Source: Paraescarpia echinospica (taxonomy: Eukaryota; Annelida; Polychaeta; Sabellida; Siboglinidae). From it: DNA of 64,000 nucleotides. The stretch is taken from positions 72,517,145 through 72,581,144 of the forward strand of contig CM034531.1 in the NCBI GenBank assembly GCA_020002185.1, given 5' to 3'. How positions within the stretch are numbered: position 1 is the stretch's first letter; each line of letters opens with the position of its first letter. The position numbers and the translations under genes are program-made. A model generated the notes under the pieces. It searched no databases. It was not told where the DNA came from and saw nothing but the letters and a program-made list of their open reading frames with translations. This document shows, piece by piece, positions 16,888 through 26,810 of the stretch.

Positions 16888-17874
16888 ATGCTCGTGGTTT
16901 GCCCCAAATGCGATAGCGTTCACTTGTCAAATTCCTTCTTCAGAGACACATATATTTCTACAGATAATCCTTTTGATCCACTGGATAGTGGCAACCACAG
17001 CCATAATGAAATAAATCCTAATACAGCCGAAACTCAAGATCCAGTGTTTGAATCAAATCCCCGAAATGCATCAACCCCTGAACGACCCAGGAAAACCAAA
17101 CGAAACAAATTCAGTGGAATTCTGATAAACACCAACAGCGTCAAGAGCATTGAAAAGACAACCCAAATTGAGGCAACAATCCAGTCGAACAATCCCGATA
17201 TCATATTCCTAGTCGAAACAAAAATAGGTGAAAACTATCCCACCTACTCATTTCTACCACCCAAATTATGATGCTATCTTAAATGTCCATGGCGGTTGAG
17301 TATTTATACCCTTTCGCGATGACTTTGTTGCAGAACCACTTCCAAACCTTAACTCCAATTGTGATATAGTATGGACAAAAATCCACTTTGCACGAAACAA
17401 ATCCATATACTTTGTATCCTATTACCGAACGCAATGCCCATCTCCAATCTCTCGAAGCTCTCCATGAATCTTTGACGAACCCTATACAGATGACACAACA
17501 ATCACCCTAACGTAGTTATAGTAGGAGATGTTACCCTTCCTGATATCAACTGTCGCAACCAACAAACCACAAACAATATAACTGCCAGCAAACACAACAA
17601 ACTACTAGAAAAAATGAGTGAATTTGGATTTCAAAACATGGTGAATGACCCCACACGAATCGATTCTGGCAATATCCTTGATCTAATACCCACCTCAAAT
17701 CCGTCCATAATCGTCAACGCCCACACCACTCCGGGCATGAGTGACCATGAAGCCGTATCCTTCAGTGTCAACCTAGACCCAGTTCGCAACAGGAAACCAC
17801 CACCCAAAGTAGTTCAATACAAATCCGCATATTGGGGCAAACTTAAAGAAGGCATAATCCAATTAACAACATAA
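16888..17874 (+). pseudogene. LINE A endonuclease region, broken
   Basis: APE-like endonuclease that nicks target DNA for target-primed reverse transcription. Visible parts are the N-terminal strand GILINTNSVKSIEK with the conserved Asn, then NPDIIFLVETKIGE with the catalytic Glu. A stop follows at about 17268. Decayed sequence to about 17610 contains remnants of the VSYYR and GDV..PDIN (GDFN-equivalent) blocks in shifted frames. An open frame at 17614-17874 then carries TRIDSGNILDLIPT and PGMSDHEAVSFSV with the SDH catalytic motif. Residues are partly preserved but the frame is lost several times. Confidence 0.8.
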
Positions 17875-17883
17875 TACTTTGAC

Positions 17884-18440
17884 ATGGACCCGAAATCACG
17901 ACACATTAACAGAAACTGGATCTTTTTTCGGACACAACTTAACACACTGATCAAAAATACCATCCCTAGTCGCAACACCAAAACCAAAACCCACCTCCCC
18001 TGGATAACACGGGCAATAACAAGAATGAAACGAAAACGCAACAAAGGCCACAAAAAAGCAAAACAAACTGGACTTAAAAGCGACTGGGAAAAAGTTTAAA
18101 GAACTCAGAAGGCATGCCTCTAAGGCTGCAGCCAAGTCTTACCAAGATTACGTAAACAACAACATTGGAGACAACTTAAAAACAAACCCTAAACAATTCT
18201 GGTCATTCATCAACGCAAACAAACGAGAAAACATTGGCATTCCCTCACTGCAAAGTAAACGAACAACCAATCATCAATACTCATGACAAAGCAAATGCAC
18301 TGAACAACCAATTTAGTTTCGTGTTCACCCAATAAATCTACACTATCCCCCAACAAGCACCTTCCTCTTACCCTAATATGCCTACTCTTGAAATCGGGAT
18401 AGCTGTACTGGCCCAGATGAACTCCCACCCAGAGGTGTTA
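17884..18440 (+). pseudogene. LINE A linker between endonuclease and RT
   Basis: Basic, Lys/Arg-rich segment (PWITRAITRMKRKRNK) followed, after a frameshift near 18095, by a block resembling the NNNIGDNLKTNPKQFWSF motif found before the palm in this LINE group. At about 18420-18465 a DELPPRG..ETAEEIAPII-like stretch precedes the nested insertion. Function in the family: connects endonuclease and polymerase. Here it is decayed. Confidence 0.65.
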
Positions 18441-18470
18441 AAGAAACTGCAGAGGAAATAGCTCCCATTA

Positions 18471-18533
18471 TTTAACAATATTAACAAGATTAACAAGATT
18501 AACAAGATTTAACAAGATTTAACAAGATTGCCA
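18471..18533 (-). repeat. LINE B copy 1 3' tail repeats
   Basis: Plus-strand TTAACAAGAT(T) units of 10-11 bp, five to six copies, directly after the 3' untranslated region. Short non-poly(A) tail repeats are a CR1-group trait, so this marks the true 3' end of the insertion. Confidence 0.85.
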
Positions 18534-18605
18534 TCCAGAGAATTAACTCTAGATGGCAGGTGGACAAGGAAGCCCTTTGGCTTATCGAGAGTCCAACCCT
18601 TTTAT

Positions 18606-19215
18606 TTACATATATCCAGCCCTTCTGAGGTATGTGTCGATTTTATTGTTAAACATATTCACACTACTAGCACCCACACAATCATTAGATAATCTGTTCC
18701 ATTCATTCAGAGTACTTTGTGAAAATGAGAACTTTCTTACGTCTAATCTACACTGCTCCTTTACTAATGTAACTTCATGTCCTCTAGTCTTTCTATCTTT
18801 CTTAACTGAAAAAAACATATTTCTGTCAATATTTTCATAACCATTCAATATTTTAAACACTTCTATCGGATCTCCTCTGGTCTCTAGTGTTGTTAAACCA
18901 CATTCTTTTAGGCGTTTTTCATAACTAAGATCCCTCAGTTTTTGTATCATTTTAGTCGCTCTCCTCTGTACTCTTTCTAGCATATCTATGTCCTTCTTGT
19001 GGTATGGCCTCCACGCTTGTATACAATATTGTAAATGGGGCCTGACTATTGTTTTGTACAGCGGTATTATTAGTTCTTTTTTTTATATGCTATATTTCGC
19101 CTAATCAATCCAAGGATTTGATTTCCTTTTGAAGCTGCAATTCCACACTGCTCTGAAACCTTCATGTCAGCACTAATTGTCAGCCCTAAGTCTTTTTCTT
19201 TTACAGTAGTAATTA
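18606..19215 (-). pseudogene. LINE B copy 1 C-terminal region
   Basis: The first part (about 19215-18985) contains EKDLGLTISADMKVSEQ, ASKGNQILGLIRR and LYKTIVRPHLQYCIQ, interrupted by a stop. A 125-codon frame from 18983 to 18606 then gives MLERVQRRATKMIQKLRDL, CGLTTLETRGDPIEVFKIL, KTRGHEVTLVKEQCRLDVR and NEWNRLSNDCVGASSVNMF before a natural stop. This is the standard C-terminus of CR1-like LINEs. Confidence 0.85.
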
Positions 19216-19859
19216 GTACAGTTCCCCCCTATGCCATGGGCCTTTAGTTTAAGCAGTAATCTTTGATGTGGCACTTTGTCGAAAGCTTTTTTAAAATCTA
19301 AGTAGATGATATCTACTGGTGATCCATCATCTACCCACTTAGTGATATCTTCCAAAAAACATAACATGTTTGTTAAGCATGACCTCGCTTTTAGAAACCC
19401 ATGTTGAGATGGGTTTATCAAGTTATGTTTAACAAGAAAATCCACCATGTGATCTTTAATAAGTCTTTCTAATAATTTACAAATCACCGATGTTAAACTA
19501 ACTGGTCTATAATTATTTGACTTGTTTCTCGAACCTTTTTTAAATAACGGTATAATGTTTGCTTCTTTCCATTCTAAAGGAACCACTCCCTCTTCTAATG
19601 ACAAGTTGAAAACTGTTGCAAGCGGTATGCTAATTTGTTCTACAATTTCCAATACTAGTTTGGGTGGAATACCATCCACTCCAGGTGATTTATTATCCTT
19701 CATAACCCTAATTTTCTTAGCTACCATTTCTGGGGTTACAATTAACTGTCTTAAATAGTCTGATTCTGCCCCCTTGAAATTAGCCTCTGGTACTGGCAGT
19801 GAACTAATGTTTTCTCTGGTAAACACTGAACTAAAATACTCATTCAGATCTTCTGCCAT
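19173..19859 (-). pseudogene. LINE B copy 1 RT fragment, catalytic motif deleted
   Basis: A 228-codon frame. It covers the pre-palm and palm start: MAEDLNEYFSSVFTRENI, VMKDNKSPGVDGIPPKL, VPLEWKEANIIPLFKKGSRN, NNYRPVSLTSVICKLLER, QHGFLKARSCLTNML and DIIYLDFKKAFDKVPHQR (first catalytic Asp). After KAHGIGG the reading runs into the deletion junction at about 19230 and out of frame, so the PQGSVLGP and YADD blocks are missing. The open part is well preserved, suggesting a fairly recent insertion. Confidence 0.88.
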
Positions 19860-19889
19860 TAAGAATCCTTCTGATTATCACACACATCT

Positions 19890-20560
19890 TCCAACAGTCA
19901 TACAACACATGCAAACTCCCCGACGACTGACTCCACGCACTAATAAAAAAAATGACCCCGCAAACCACAGACCAATATCATTAACATGCATCCTGTGTAA
20001 AGTCATCGACCTCATCAATCTAAGTAATATGTGGAAATACCTAAAAAAACACAACACCATCATTCACTTTCAACCCGGATTCCAGTCAGGAATGTCTTGT
20101 GAATCTCAACCCATCGAGACAGTCCATGACCGGATGACTGCTATGGACAACAAGATACAAGTAGATGCAATCCTGCTTGATTTTGCCAAATCTTTTGACA
20201 AAGTCCCCACCACACGCCTCCTATCCAAATTAGCCTCCTACGGAATAACTGGAAACACACAAAACTGGATCAAATTATTTTTGTCAAACCGTAAACAGAG
20301 AGTCTCAGTAAATGGAGTTCTGTCGGACACAACAGGTGCTATATTTGATGTGCCACAGAGCTCAGTCCTAGGACCAGTCCTCTTCCTACTCTACATAAAT
20401 GATAAAGCGAAAACACCCAATCTCCCATACGCCTCTTTGCTGACGACATAATTATATGTCGTAAAATCATCTCCGAAACCGACCATGACATTCTTCAAAC
20501 TGACTTGATCCAACTCCAAACATGGTCTGACAAATGGCAAATGCAATTTCTAAATGTGTC
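19890..20560 (+). pseudogene. LINE A reverse transcriptase core, broken
   Basis: Reverse transcriptase palm and fingers. Visible landmarks are PANHRPISLTCILCKVI, FQPGFQSGMSCESQ, DAILLDFAKSFDKVP (first catalytic Asp region), GITGNTQNWIKLFLSNRKQR and GPVLFLLYINDKAK. The VPQGSVLGP motif reads VPQSSVLGP, a Gly to Ser change. The open frame ends at 20451, just before the YADD-like segment, which reads in another frame (FADDIIICRKI near 20436-20465), so the second catalytic Asp pair appears present but frameshifted. Upstream, the IFQQSYNTCKLPDD pre-palm block at 19888-19930 lies in yet another frame. Confidence 0.85.
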
Positions 20561-20654
20561 CACCTCCCAATAACAAACGAAATTAAACCCACACTACACT
20601 CATATTCAGTCTTCGGTAAGCCACCCGCCACAGTATCCAGCCATGCGTATTTCA

Positions 20655-21247
20655 GAGTAAAATTATATCAAAATTAACCTGGGCAAGTCACATCACCGAC
20701 ATAGTTTCCAAATCCTCAAAGGTCCTAGGCATGATTCAAAGAACCCTTGGCCCATGCAAACCCGAAGTCAAAGAAATAGCTTATAACATGCTAATCCGGT
20801 CAAAACTCGAGTATGCCTCTCCCATATGGAACCCACATGCTGCCACCGAAATTAAACACCTTGAAAAAATACAACACTACGCTGGCAGATTTGTTAAAAA
20901 TGATCATAGATGTCAAACCAACTCAGCAGACCTCTGTAACCACCCTTGGATGGCCAACTCTTGAACGACGATGCATTATTAAACAAGCCATGACATTTAA
21001 AAAAATTCCACATAACATTATCAAGATCAACCCCCGCCAGGCTTTCCAACACAGTCAAGAAACCGTGGCCACTATGTAGCCCCTAGGTGGCGCATTAAAT
21101 ACAGCTGTTTTCTCCTTCTACCCAAGAGCAAACCGTTTACGGAACATGATCCCAACACAAATCACTGAAATAGAAAGCCCCATTGCTTTTCAAACAGCCA
21201 TCATGAACCTTCCATTCAGCACACCCAATCACCTTAACTGCCTTTAA
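20655..21247 (+). pseudogene. LINE A C-terminal region
   Basis: Thumb and C-terminal region following the polymerase. Landmarks are KLTWASHITDIVSKSSKVLGM, then KEIAYNMLIRSKLEYASPIWNPH and LEKIQHYAGRFVKNDHR. After a frameshift at about 20920 come TTLGWPTLERRCIIKQ and, in a third frame, FSFYPRANRLRNMIP, ending in a stop at 21247. This order is standard for the CR1/L2/Jockey assemblage. Three frame changes over 600 bp show it is inactive. Confidence 0.8.
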
Positions 21248-21356
21248 ATGATTTATTAATTTAAGCAACCCACAGCACATGTGCACAAACCCCACAAACT
21301 CCTGCGTTAGCCCAAGATTGGGCTGTTTGGAGTACCCGAAGTAACACCTAAGATCT

Positions 21357-21554
21357 ATGCGAATCCGCCCATAGAATTACGCAAACGAGCGCTGATGCGA
21401 ACATCTGATTAAGTTGCATTTGATCTCTGTTTACATTATTTATATCTGACAAGGCGATCGTGTGCCGGTATCCAAAATAACGGTTAATTTTCGCTGCGAA
21501 CGCGAGAACTATAATTTGTCTTGAGGTTCAGCACACTCGAACACGCCAGCTATG
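21357..21554. repeat. Dispersed repeat family X, copy 1
   Basis: Similar along its length to 28168-28357. Shared landmarks are TTTACATTATTTA/TTTGCATTATTTA, AAGGCG, TCCAAAA, GGTTCAG and AACACGCCA, in the same order and spacing with small indels. No coding capacity, terminal repeats or tRNA-like promoter recognised. Family unknown. Confidence 0.55.
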
Positions 21555-22214
21555 AAAATTGGTCACGCGCAAAAAAATCGCCCGCATGTACACTGAAAGA
21601 AACACCCCAGCGTGTCAGCGATGTGCAGGGAAACTTAACGAGTGCATCCCTGCCGCTTTGAAGTGAAACTGCGTCAACAACAAGAACGTTGTGATTTCAC
21701 GTTACATTCATCACGACAGTATATATTCTGTTTAAACTCTTCCTTCTTGAGAAAGCATGCAGTGTCATTCGCCATGAAATTGCTTGATTACATGATAGCA
21801 TTCCAGTGGAAACCCTTTTCAAGTACGATTTATTGTCGGGACGTTAATTGCAGCTGCAGCACTGGCGAATTGCGGGCGACAACAATTACGTAGTCTATGA
21901 CCTCGATCTCGGAGACTTGTTGGTCACTGCTTTGTAGAAATGCATGTAACGGAACATTTTATAATATTTATTGTCCTTATCATTAGCTGTCATTAATACC
22001 GAATCGGACATGTTTTATTAAGGGCAATAAAGGGTTTTTCAAGAATCTTCCTCCTCCTCAATGCATTCAGCCAATCTTCAAACAGGTTCGTTGATATTCA
22101 AGTTTGCATTGTGCCGTAAAGTCGAAAGTTTTCATGTTTACGTGATTGTGACGTCACGCCGGCTTCACAAGTAGCCCAGTCAGTGTCAGTCGGCGTATGT
22201 AGTGTACATACTGC
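21555..22214. other. Unique DNA, no gene recognised
   Basis: AT-rich, no tandem repeat. A short frame at 21642-21893 has no recognisable domain. Confidence 0.45.
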
Positions 22215-22298
22215 AGTTGGGGCGAGTTTGGTCTGGTTTGATCTGGTCTGGTCTGGTCGGGTCGGATCGGGTAGGGTAGGGTCGTGTAGGGAAAAATG
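22215..22298. repeat. Pentanucleotide-like G/T-rich tract
   Basis: Degenerate five-base periodicity that changes along its length, from TCTGG through TCGGG to TAGGG. Reads as an ageing minisatellite with a sequence gradient. Confidence 0.75.
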
Positions 22299-23414
22299 TG
22301 TCAGTGTATCTTGGCCTAAGACGAGGTGAGAAAAACAATTACATTGAATTCGTTAATTGCCCAGTACGTTTCGAAACAAGATGATGTTGTCATAGAAACT
22401 CGTTACGGCGACGAACATGTATATGTGTCAACATGACGCTATTTGCTTGCGTGTAAACATGTATGTATCGGAGTACGGATGTTTCTTGTAATTCAGTACA
22501 CGATTTTTGTGCATCAAAACAAATTAAATATATTGTGCATCAATCGAATCGTTCCTTATGCAATCGAAAGTTTGATATATGTATTAATTAGATTTTAAAT
22601 TGCAAAAAAATACAATGTCGTACGTTTAATGATCACATAAAACCATCCAGCAATGCTGAATGTTTAATTCTCAAAAACGAGGTTTTATAAGCCGCCAACA
22701 TTGTTCTATCCGGGTTCACATTAAGCTTGCGTACTTGCCACCACGGGCGCGTTGCAGCATCTTGAACTGGCATTGTTTCCGGCCAATACTCCTTCGATTC
22801 CACGACATTGAGTTTATCAGTCAGCCCTTCCGCGTCGTCGGCGGGCGGTGTCACGCGGCGGCAGGGAATCAGACATTCTTGACAAAAGTATGTAGCTTTT
22901 TCATTGTCCAGTGACAAACACGAAGGCAGCGTTCGAGACAATTGCTGTAGCGTGCCATGATTCCTGTCGTCGGTGCAACCGGGGGAGATGTCGTTGATGC
23001 GGGCGGTTCTACACTTTTGAGTAGCGAGCGCCACTGGAGCAGAAGGTCACGTTGCCTTTGTGATACAACTCAGTCGGTTGATGTTCCTTGTCGTGCCAAA
23101 AGGAACAGCACACAACCATGGTGACGCAACGTTGCGTTTCATACATCGTGTGTGATTCTGGTAGTGTAGTATGTGATGTCTATTATCTATTACTAGTCGT
23201 TTACTGTGATCATAGTAAATTAGTCCCATTCTTTCTTCTGTTGTTGACAGTTCCGTAACAGTTCCATTTTACCATTACCACGCGGGTCAGTCTGTATATA
23301 AATACACTAATTTTGGATTATCTTAAGTGTGTCTCCTCCGAGGAGTCGAGGTACATTCGCCTCTTTTACTTGCATCGCTTCCTTGGACCAGTGATTCTCA
23401 TCTACCAATTAGGG

Positions 23415-23415
<1 letters not shown>
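22299..23415. other. Unique DNA with one 133-codon open frame of unknown nature
   Basis: The minus-strand frame 23034-22633 (133 codons) has Cys-containing stretches (YFCQECLIPCRR) but matches no family I know, and no neighbouring exon supports it. The rest is AT-rich and non-repetitive. Confidence 0.35.
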
Positions 23416-23445
<30 letters not shown>

Positions 23446-23935
23446 TTACTACTACTATTACTACTACTACTACTACTACTACTACTATTAATACTACTAC
23501 TACTACTACTACTACTAATCCTACTACTACTACTACTAATCCTACTACTAATACTACTACTACTAATCCTACTACTACTACTACTAATCCTACTACTACT
23601 ACTGCTACTACTACTAATACTACTACTACTACCACTACTACTACTTCTATTGTTGCTACTACTACTACTATTAATCCTACTACTACTACTATTACTACTG
23701 CTACTTCTACTACTATTACTACTAATCCTACTAATTCTACTACAGGTGTGCTACTACTGCTACTATTACTACTACTTCTACTACTATTACTAATCCTACC
23801 ACTACTAATACTATTACTACTACTGGTACTATTACTACTACTTCTACTACTACTACTAATCCTACTAATATTACTACTACTTATATTATTTCTACTACTA
23901 CTACTATTACGACTACCATATTATTATAATTACTA
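23416..23935. repeat. (ACT)n trinucleotide array
   Basis: About 520 bp of imperfect TAC/ACT repeats with ATT, CCT and GCT variants. A break at 23742-23750 (ACAGGTGTG) shifts the reading phase: the plus-strand frame changes from poly-Thr to poly-Leu. Not a gene. Confidence 0.95.
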
Positions 23936-24249
23936 CACGCATCATTATCATCATCAACATCATCATCGTCATTACTATCATTATGCTACCACTCTCTACC
24001 ACATCATCTCGCCCCTCGTCAACCCAAACCTCTCAATCCTGCTGACGGAACAATCAGTAGCCGCTTGTTCTCTGATTTGTCACCCACCCGTAAAGCAAGA
24101 CAAGACGACTTACTTGACTTGATTTAAACGCATAGATCATATTCACCCGCTGCAATCCTTCGGGAGGGTGCACCCTCCATCTTGTTTTATTTTTGGTTCC
24201 CGCTCTAATTCCGGCATGCCACAGTGCCGTCAACAGCGGAATCAACGTA
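23936..24249. other. ATC-rich patch, then unclassified spacer
   Basis: An imperfect ATC/CAT patch at about 23940-23985, then unique DNA. I see no gene; the right part may belong to the LINE relic that follows. Confidence 0.4.
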
Positions 24250-24510
24250 TCATGTCTGATCCATCTCTTCAGTGACCATCCTTTCTCCCAACCTCTTTCA
24301 AATATTGTTTCAATGTTGGCCTAACAAGATACACAGACACGTGCCCAAGCCACTTATTCCTTCTGTGCTAGGTAACACCTGTGATTACTAGCCCTATAAT
24401 CGGGATGAATGTATGCTCTATGATCTCGCTATGTTGCAACCTGTCTGCCTTGGTAACACCTCTAGTAGCCCGCAAGCAACGCATCTCGAAAACTTCAAGA
24501 GACTGTGTCT
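24250..24510 (-). pseudogene. C-terminal relic of an RTE-like LINE
   Basis: Minus-strand remnant of a reverse transcriptase C-terminal region. The block SLEVFEMRCLRATRGVTKADRL (about 24440-24380) matches the pattern E.FEMRCLRRILGV...DR seen after YGSETW in RTE-like LINEs. Downstream in another frame RNKWLGHV (about 24365-24340) matches the LRWLGHV motif of the same proteins. The segment abuts the 3' tail of LINE B copy 2. It is a short fossil of a family distinct from LINE A and LINE B. Confidence 0.6.
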
Positions 24511-24642
24511 CTTGTGGGCGCGATATCAAAACCTTAGCTCCGTTGATTACTACTGGTGCTATTCGGGTCTCATTTAATTGGGGTGTCAGACGTGTTGCAG
24601 AGCCTACGTTAGAACATGTCGTCTGCCAAAGGATGCCGACGT

Positions 24643-24703
24643 TAACAAGATTTAACAAGATTTAACAAGATTTAACAAGATTTAACAAGATTTAACAAGA
24701 TTG
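24643..24703 (-). repeat. LINE B copy 2 3' tail repeats
   Basis: Plus-strand TTAACAAGATT repeated about six times at 11-bp period, directly left of GCCACCCAGAGAATTAACTC in the 3' untranslated region. Same unit as in copy 1, confirming that it belongs to the element. Confidence 0.9.
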
Positions 24704-24789
24704 CCACCCAGAGAATTAACTCTAAGTGGCAGGTGGACAACGAAGCCCTTTGGCTTATCAAGAGTCCGACCCTTTTATCTATGTGTATC

Positions 24790-25530
24790 CCGCCCGTCTG
24801 AGGTATGTGTCGATTTTATTTTTAAACATATTCACGCTACTAGCACCCACACAATCAGCAGATAATATGTTCCATTCATTTACAGTCCTTTGTGAAAATG
24901 AAAACTTTCTTATATCTAATCTACTCTGGTCCTTTGCTAATGTAACTTTATGTCCTCTAGTCCTTCTATCTTTCTTAACTGAAAAAAAAAAATTCTATCA
25001 ATATTTTCATAACCATTCAATATTTTAGACACTTCTATCTGATCTCCTCTCATTCTCCTGGTCTCTAGTGTTGTTAAACCGCATTTTTTAGGCGTATTTC
25101 GTAACTAAGATCCCTCAGTTTTTGTATCATTTTAGTTGCTCTCCTCTGAACTCTTTCTAGCATATCTATGTCCTTCCTGCGATATGGCCTCCACGTTTGA
25201 ATACAATATTCTAAATGAGGCCTAACTATTGTTTTGTACAGCGGTATTATTAGCTCTTTTTCCTTATACGTTATGTTTCGCCTAATTAATCCAAGGATTT
25301 GATTTCCCTTTGAAGCTGCAATTCCTAATGGTTAACCCTAAGTCCTTTTCTTTTGCAGTAGTACTTAGTACAGTACCCCCCATTGTATATTCTACCTCTT
25401 CGTTCCCATGTCCTGTGTGGAGGCATTTACATTTCCCAAAATTGAACAGCATTTGCCACTTTTCAGACCATTTGATCAACCTGTCAAGATCATCTTGTAA
25501 ATGCTGTCTATCTCCATCACTTTTAATCCT
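24790..25530 (-). pseudogene. LINE B copy 2 C-terminal region
   Basis: Contains LIKWSEKWQMLFNFGKCKCL and AKEKDLGLTIRN (25479-25282), then ASKGNQILGLIRR, a YKTIVRPHLEY-like block, LERVQRRATKM and TTLETR motifs in shifted frames down to about 24800. Relative to copy 1, the LGLTI...SEQCGIA stretch is shortened near 25325. The 3' untranslated region of about 90 bp follows. Confidence 0.8.
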
Positions 25531-26375
25531 TCAAAACACTTTTGTATCATTCGCAAATTTCAACACCTTGCTTGTTATTTCATCATCCAAATCGTTGATA
25601 TATATTAAGAATAATATAGGTCCTAATACTGATCCCTGTGGTACCCCACTCAATACTGATTTCCAGTTTGAAGCCTCCCCATCAACTACTACACGTTGTC
25701 TTCTGTCAATCAGCCATTGTTCTATCCAGTATATTATACCAGTTCCTATGCCACGGGCCTTTAGTTTCAGCAGTAATCTTTGATGTGGTACTTTGTCGAA
25801 AGCTTTTTGAAAATCTAAGTAGACGATATCTACCGGTGATCCCTCATCTACCCACTTAGTGATGTCTTCCAAAAAACATAACATATTTGTTAAGCATGAC
25901 CTCGCTTTAAAAAACCATGTTGAGATGGGTTTATCAAGTTTTGTTTAAAAAGAAAATCCACCGTGTGATCTTTAATTAGTCTTTCTAATAATTTGCAAAT
26001 CACTGATGTTAAACTCACTGGTCTATAGTTCTCTGACTTGTTTCTCGAACCTTTTTTAAATAACGGTATAATGTTTGCCTCTTTCCATTCTAAAGGAACC
26101 ACTCCCTCTTCTAATGACAAATTGAAAACTGTTGCAAGCGGTACGCTAATTTGTTCTACAATTTCCAATAGTAGTTTGGGCGGAATCCCATCCACTCCAG
26201 GTGATTTATTATTCTTCATAACCCTTATTTTCTTAGCTACCATTTCCGGGGTTACAATTAATTGTCCTAAGTATTCTGAATCTGCCCCCTTGAACTTAGC
26301 CTCTGGTACTGGCAGTGAACTAATATCTTCCCTGGTAAACACTGAACTAAAGTACTCATTCAGGTCTTCTGCCAT
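25531..26375 (-). pseudogene. LINE B copy 2 reverse transcriptase, catalytic Asp replaced
   Basis: Two frames. 26375-25890 gives MAEDLNEYFSSVFTREDI, NNKSPGVDGIPPKL, LEWKEANIIPLFKKGS and NYRPVSLTSVICKLLER. After a small deletion at about 25905, 25884-25531 gives DIVYLDFQKAFDKVPHQR (first Asp), SGVPQGSVLGPILFLIYIND and KFANDTKVF. The last motif is normally FADDT; here the first Asp of the pair is Asn (GAT to AAT), which would abolish polymerase activity. A stop follows directly. Confidence 0.9.
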
Positions 26376-26630
26376 TAAGAATCCCTCTGATATTATATTT
26401 CCAGCACTATCTTCTAGAGGAACATTCGGTCTTGCATAAAAACTCCCTCGATGTTATATATATTACTAGCTAGAGGTTCATATCTAACTTTCTCTTTACG
26501 CATAATTTGCTGTGTTTTATATTACAGCTAATTGTATAGCTTCTCTTTGAATTTCTAATTTCAGCTGTAGCTTGGTTAAGTACTTCTTTATAACTGTTGT
26601 AGTCTTCATCATTTCCAGTACATCTATATG

Positions 26631-26810
26631 ACTTCCACATCTTTTGTTTATACTTAATTTTTGTAATGGCTTCTTTCGATAAGTGTTTCTTTTTGGACTG
26701 TTTTCATTGTTTTTTGAAGGACTTCCACATCATTTGTTTATACTTAATTTTTGTAATGGCTTCTTTCGATATGTGTTTCTTTTTGGACAGTTTCCCTTGT
26801 TTTTTGAAGG
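26631..26810. repeat. 90-bp tandem duplication inside LINE B copy 2 linker
   Basis: Two adjacent 90-bp copies (26631-26720 and 26721-26810), both beginning ACTTCCACATC and ending TTTTTTGAAGG, differing at a handful of bases. The length is 30 codons, so the duplication kept the frame. It repeats the SKKKHxSKEAITKIKYKQ block. One substitution at the junction creates a stop in one copy (KKQ followed by stop, against KKQG). Confidence 0.9.

Larger units (their letters stand above)
18471..19876 (-). mobile_element. LINE B copy 1, nested in LINE A
   Basis: Minus-strand, 5'-truncated CR1-like element. Its 3' end is at the left (about 18471) and carries a tail of short tandem repeats. The 5' truncation lies near 19876, just upstream of the MAEDLNEYFSS block. 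It closely resembles copy 2 at 24.64-27.77 kb. It lacks about 366 bp that copy 2 keeps: sequence matching copy 2 at about 25381 joins directly to that at about 25747. This deletion removes the YADD catalytic region. A possible target duplication TTAT (CCCATTATT on the left, GATTATCAC on the right) flanks it but is too short to be certain. Confidence 0.88.
16880..21360 (+). mobile_element. LINE A: decayed non-LTR retrotransposon (CR1/L2/Jockey-like), split by a nested LINE
   Basis: Plus-strand non-LTR element with an APE-type endonuclease (about 17100-17790), a linker, a reverse transcriptase (about 19950-20450) and a typical C-terminal region (about 20660-21247). It is interrupted at about 18470-19876 by a minus-strand LINE of another family. 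Host sequence resumes in the pre-RT region right after the insert. Multiple stops and frameshifts occur throughout. A PHD-like or zinc-knuckle remnant may precede the endonuclease (SCSWF followed by CPKCD near 16895-16915). The exact ends are uncertain; no 3' tail repeat was identified. The clade call rests on motif memory only. Confidence 0.85.

Noticed and set aside
16655..17014. Complete PHD finger upstream of LINE A endonuclease
   Set aside because: Only a CPKCD pair is clear; the remaining Cys/His ligands could not be placed in one frame, so it is mentioned only as a possible remnant.
22633..23034. 133-codon frame as a host exon
   Set aside because: It has no known domain, no convincing splice sites judged by eye, and no adjoining coding sequence. 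Left as unsupported.
23313..24122. 269-codon Thr/Leu-rich frame
   Set aside because: It is an ACT array whose reading phase shifts once; the flanking residues have no features.
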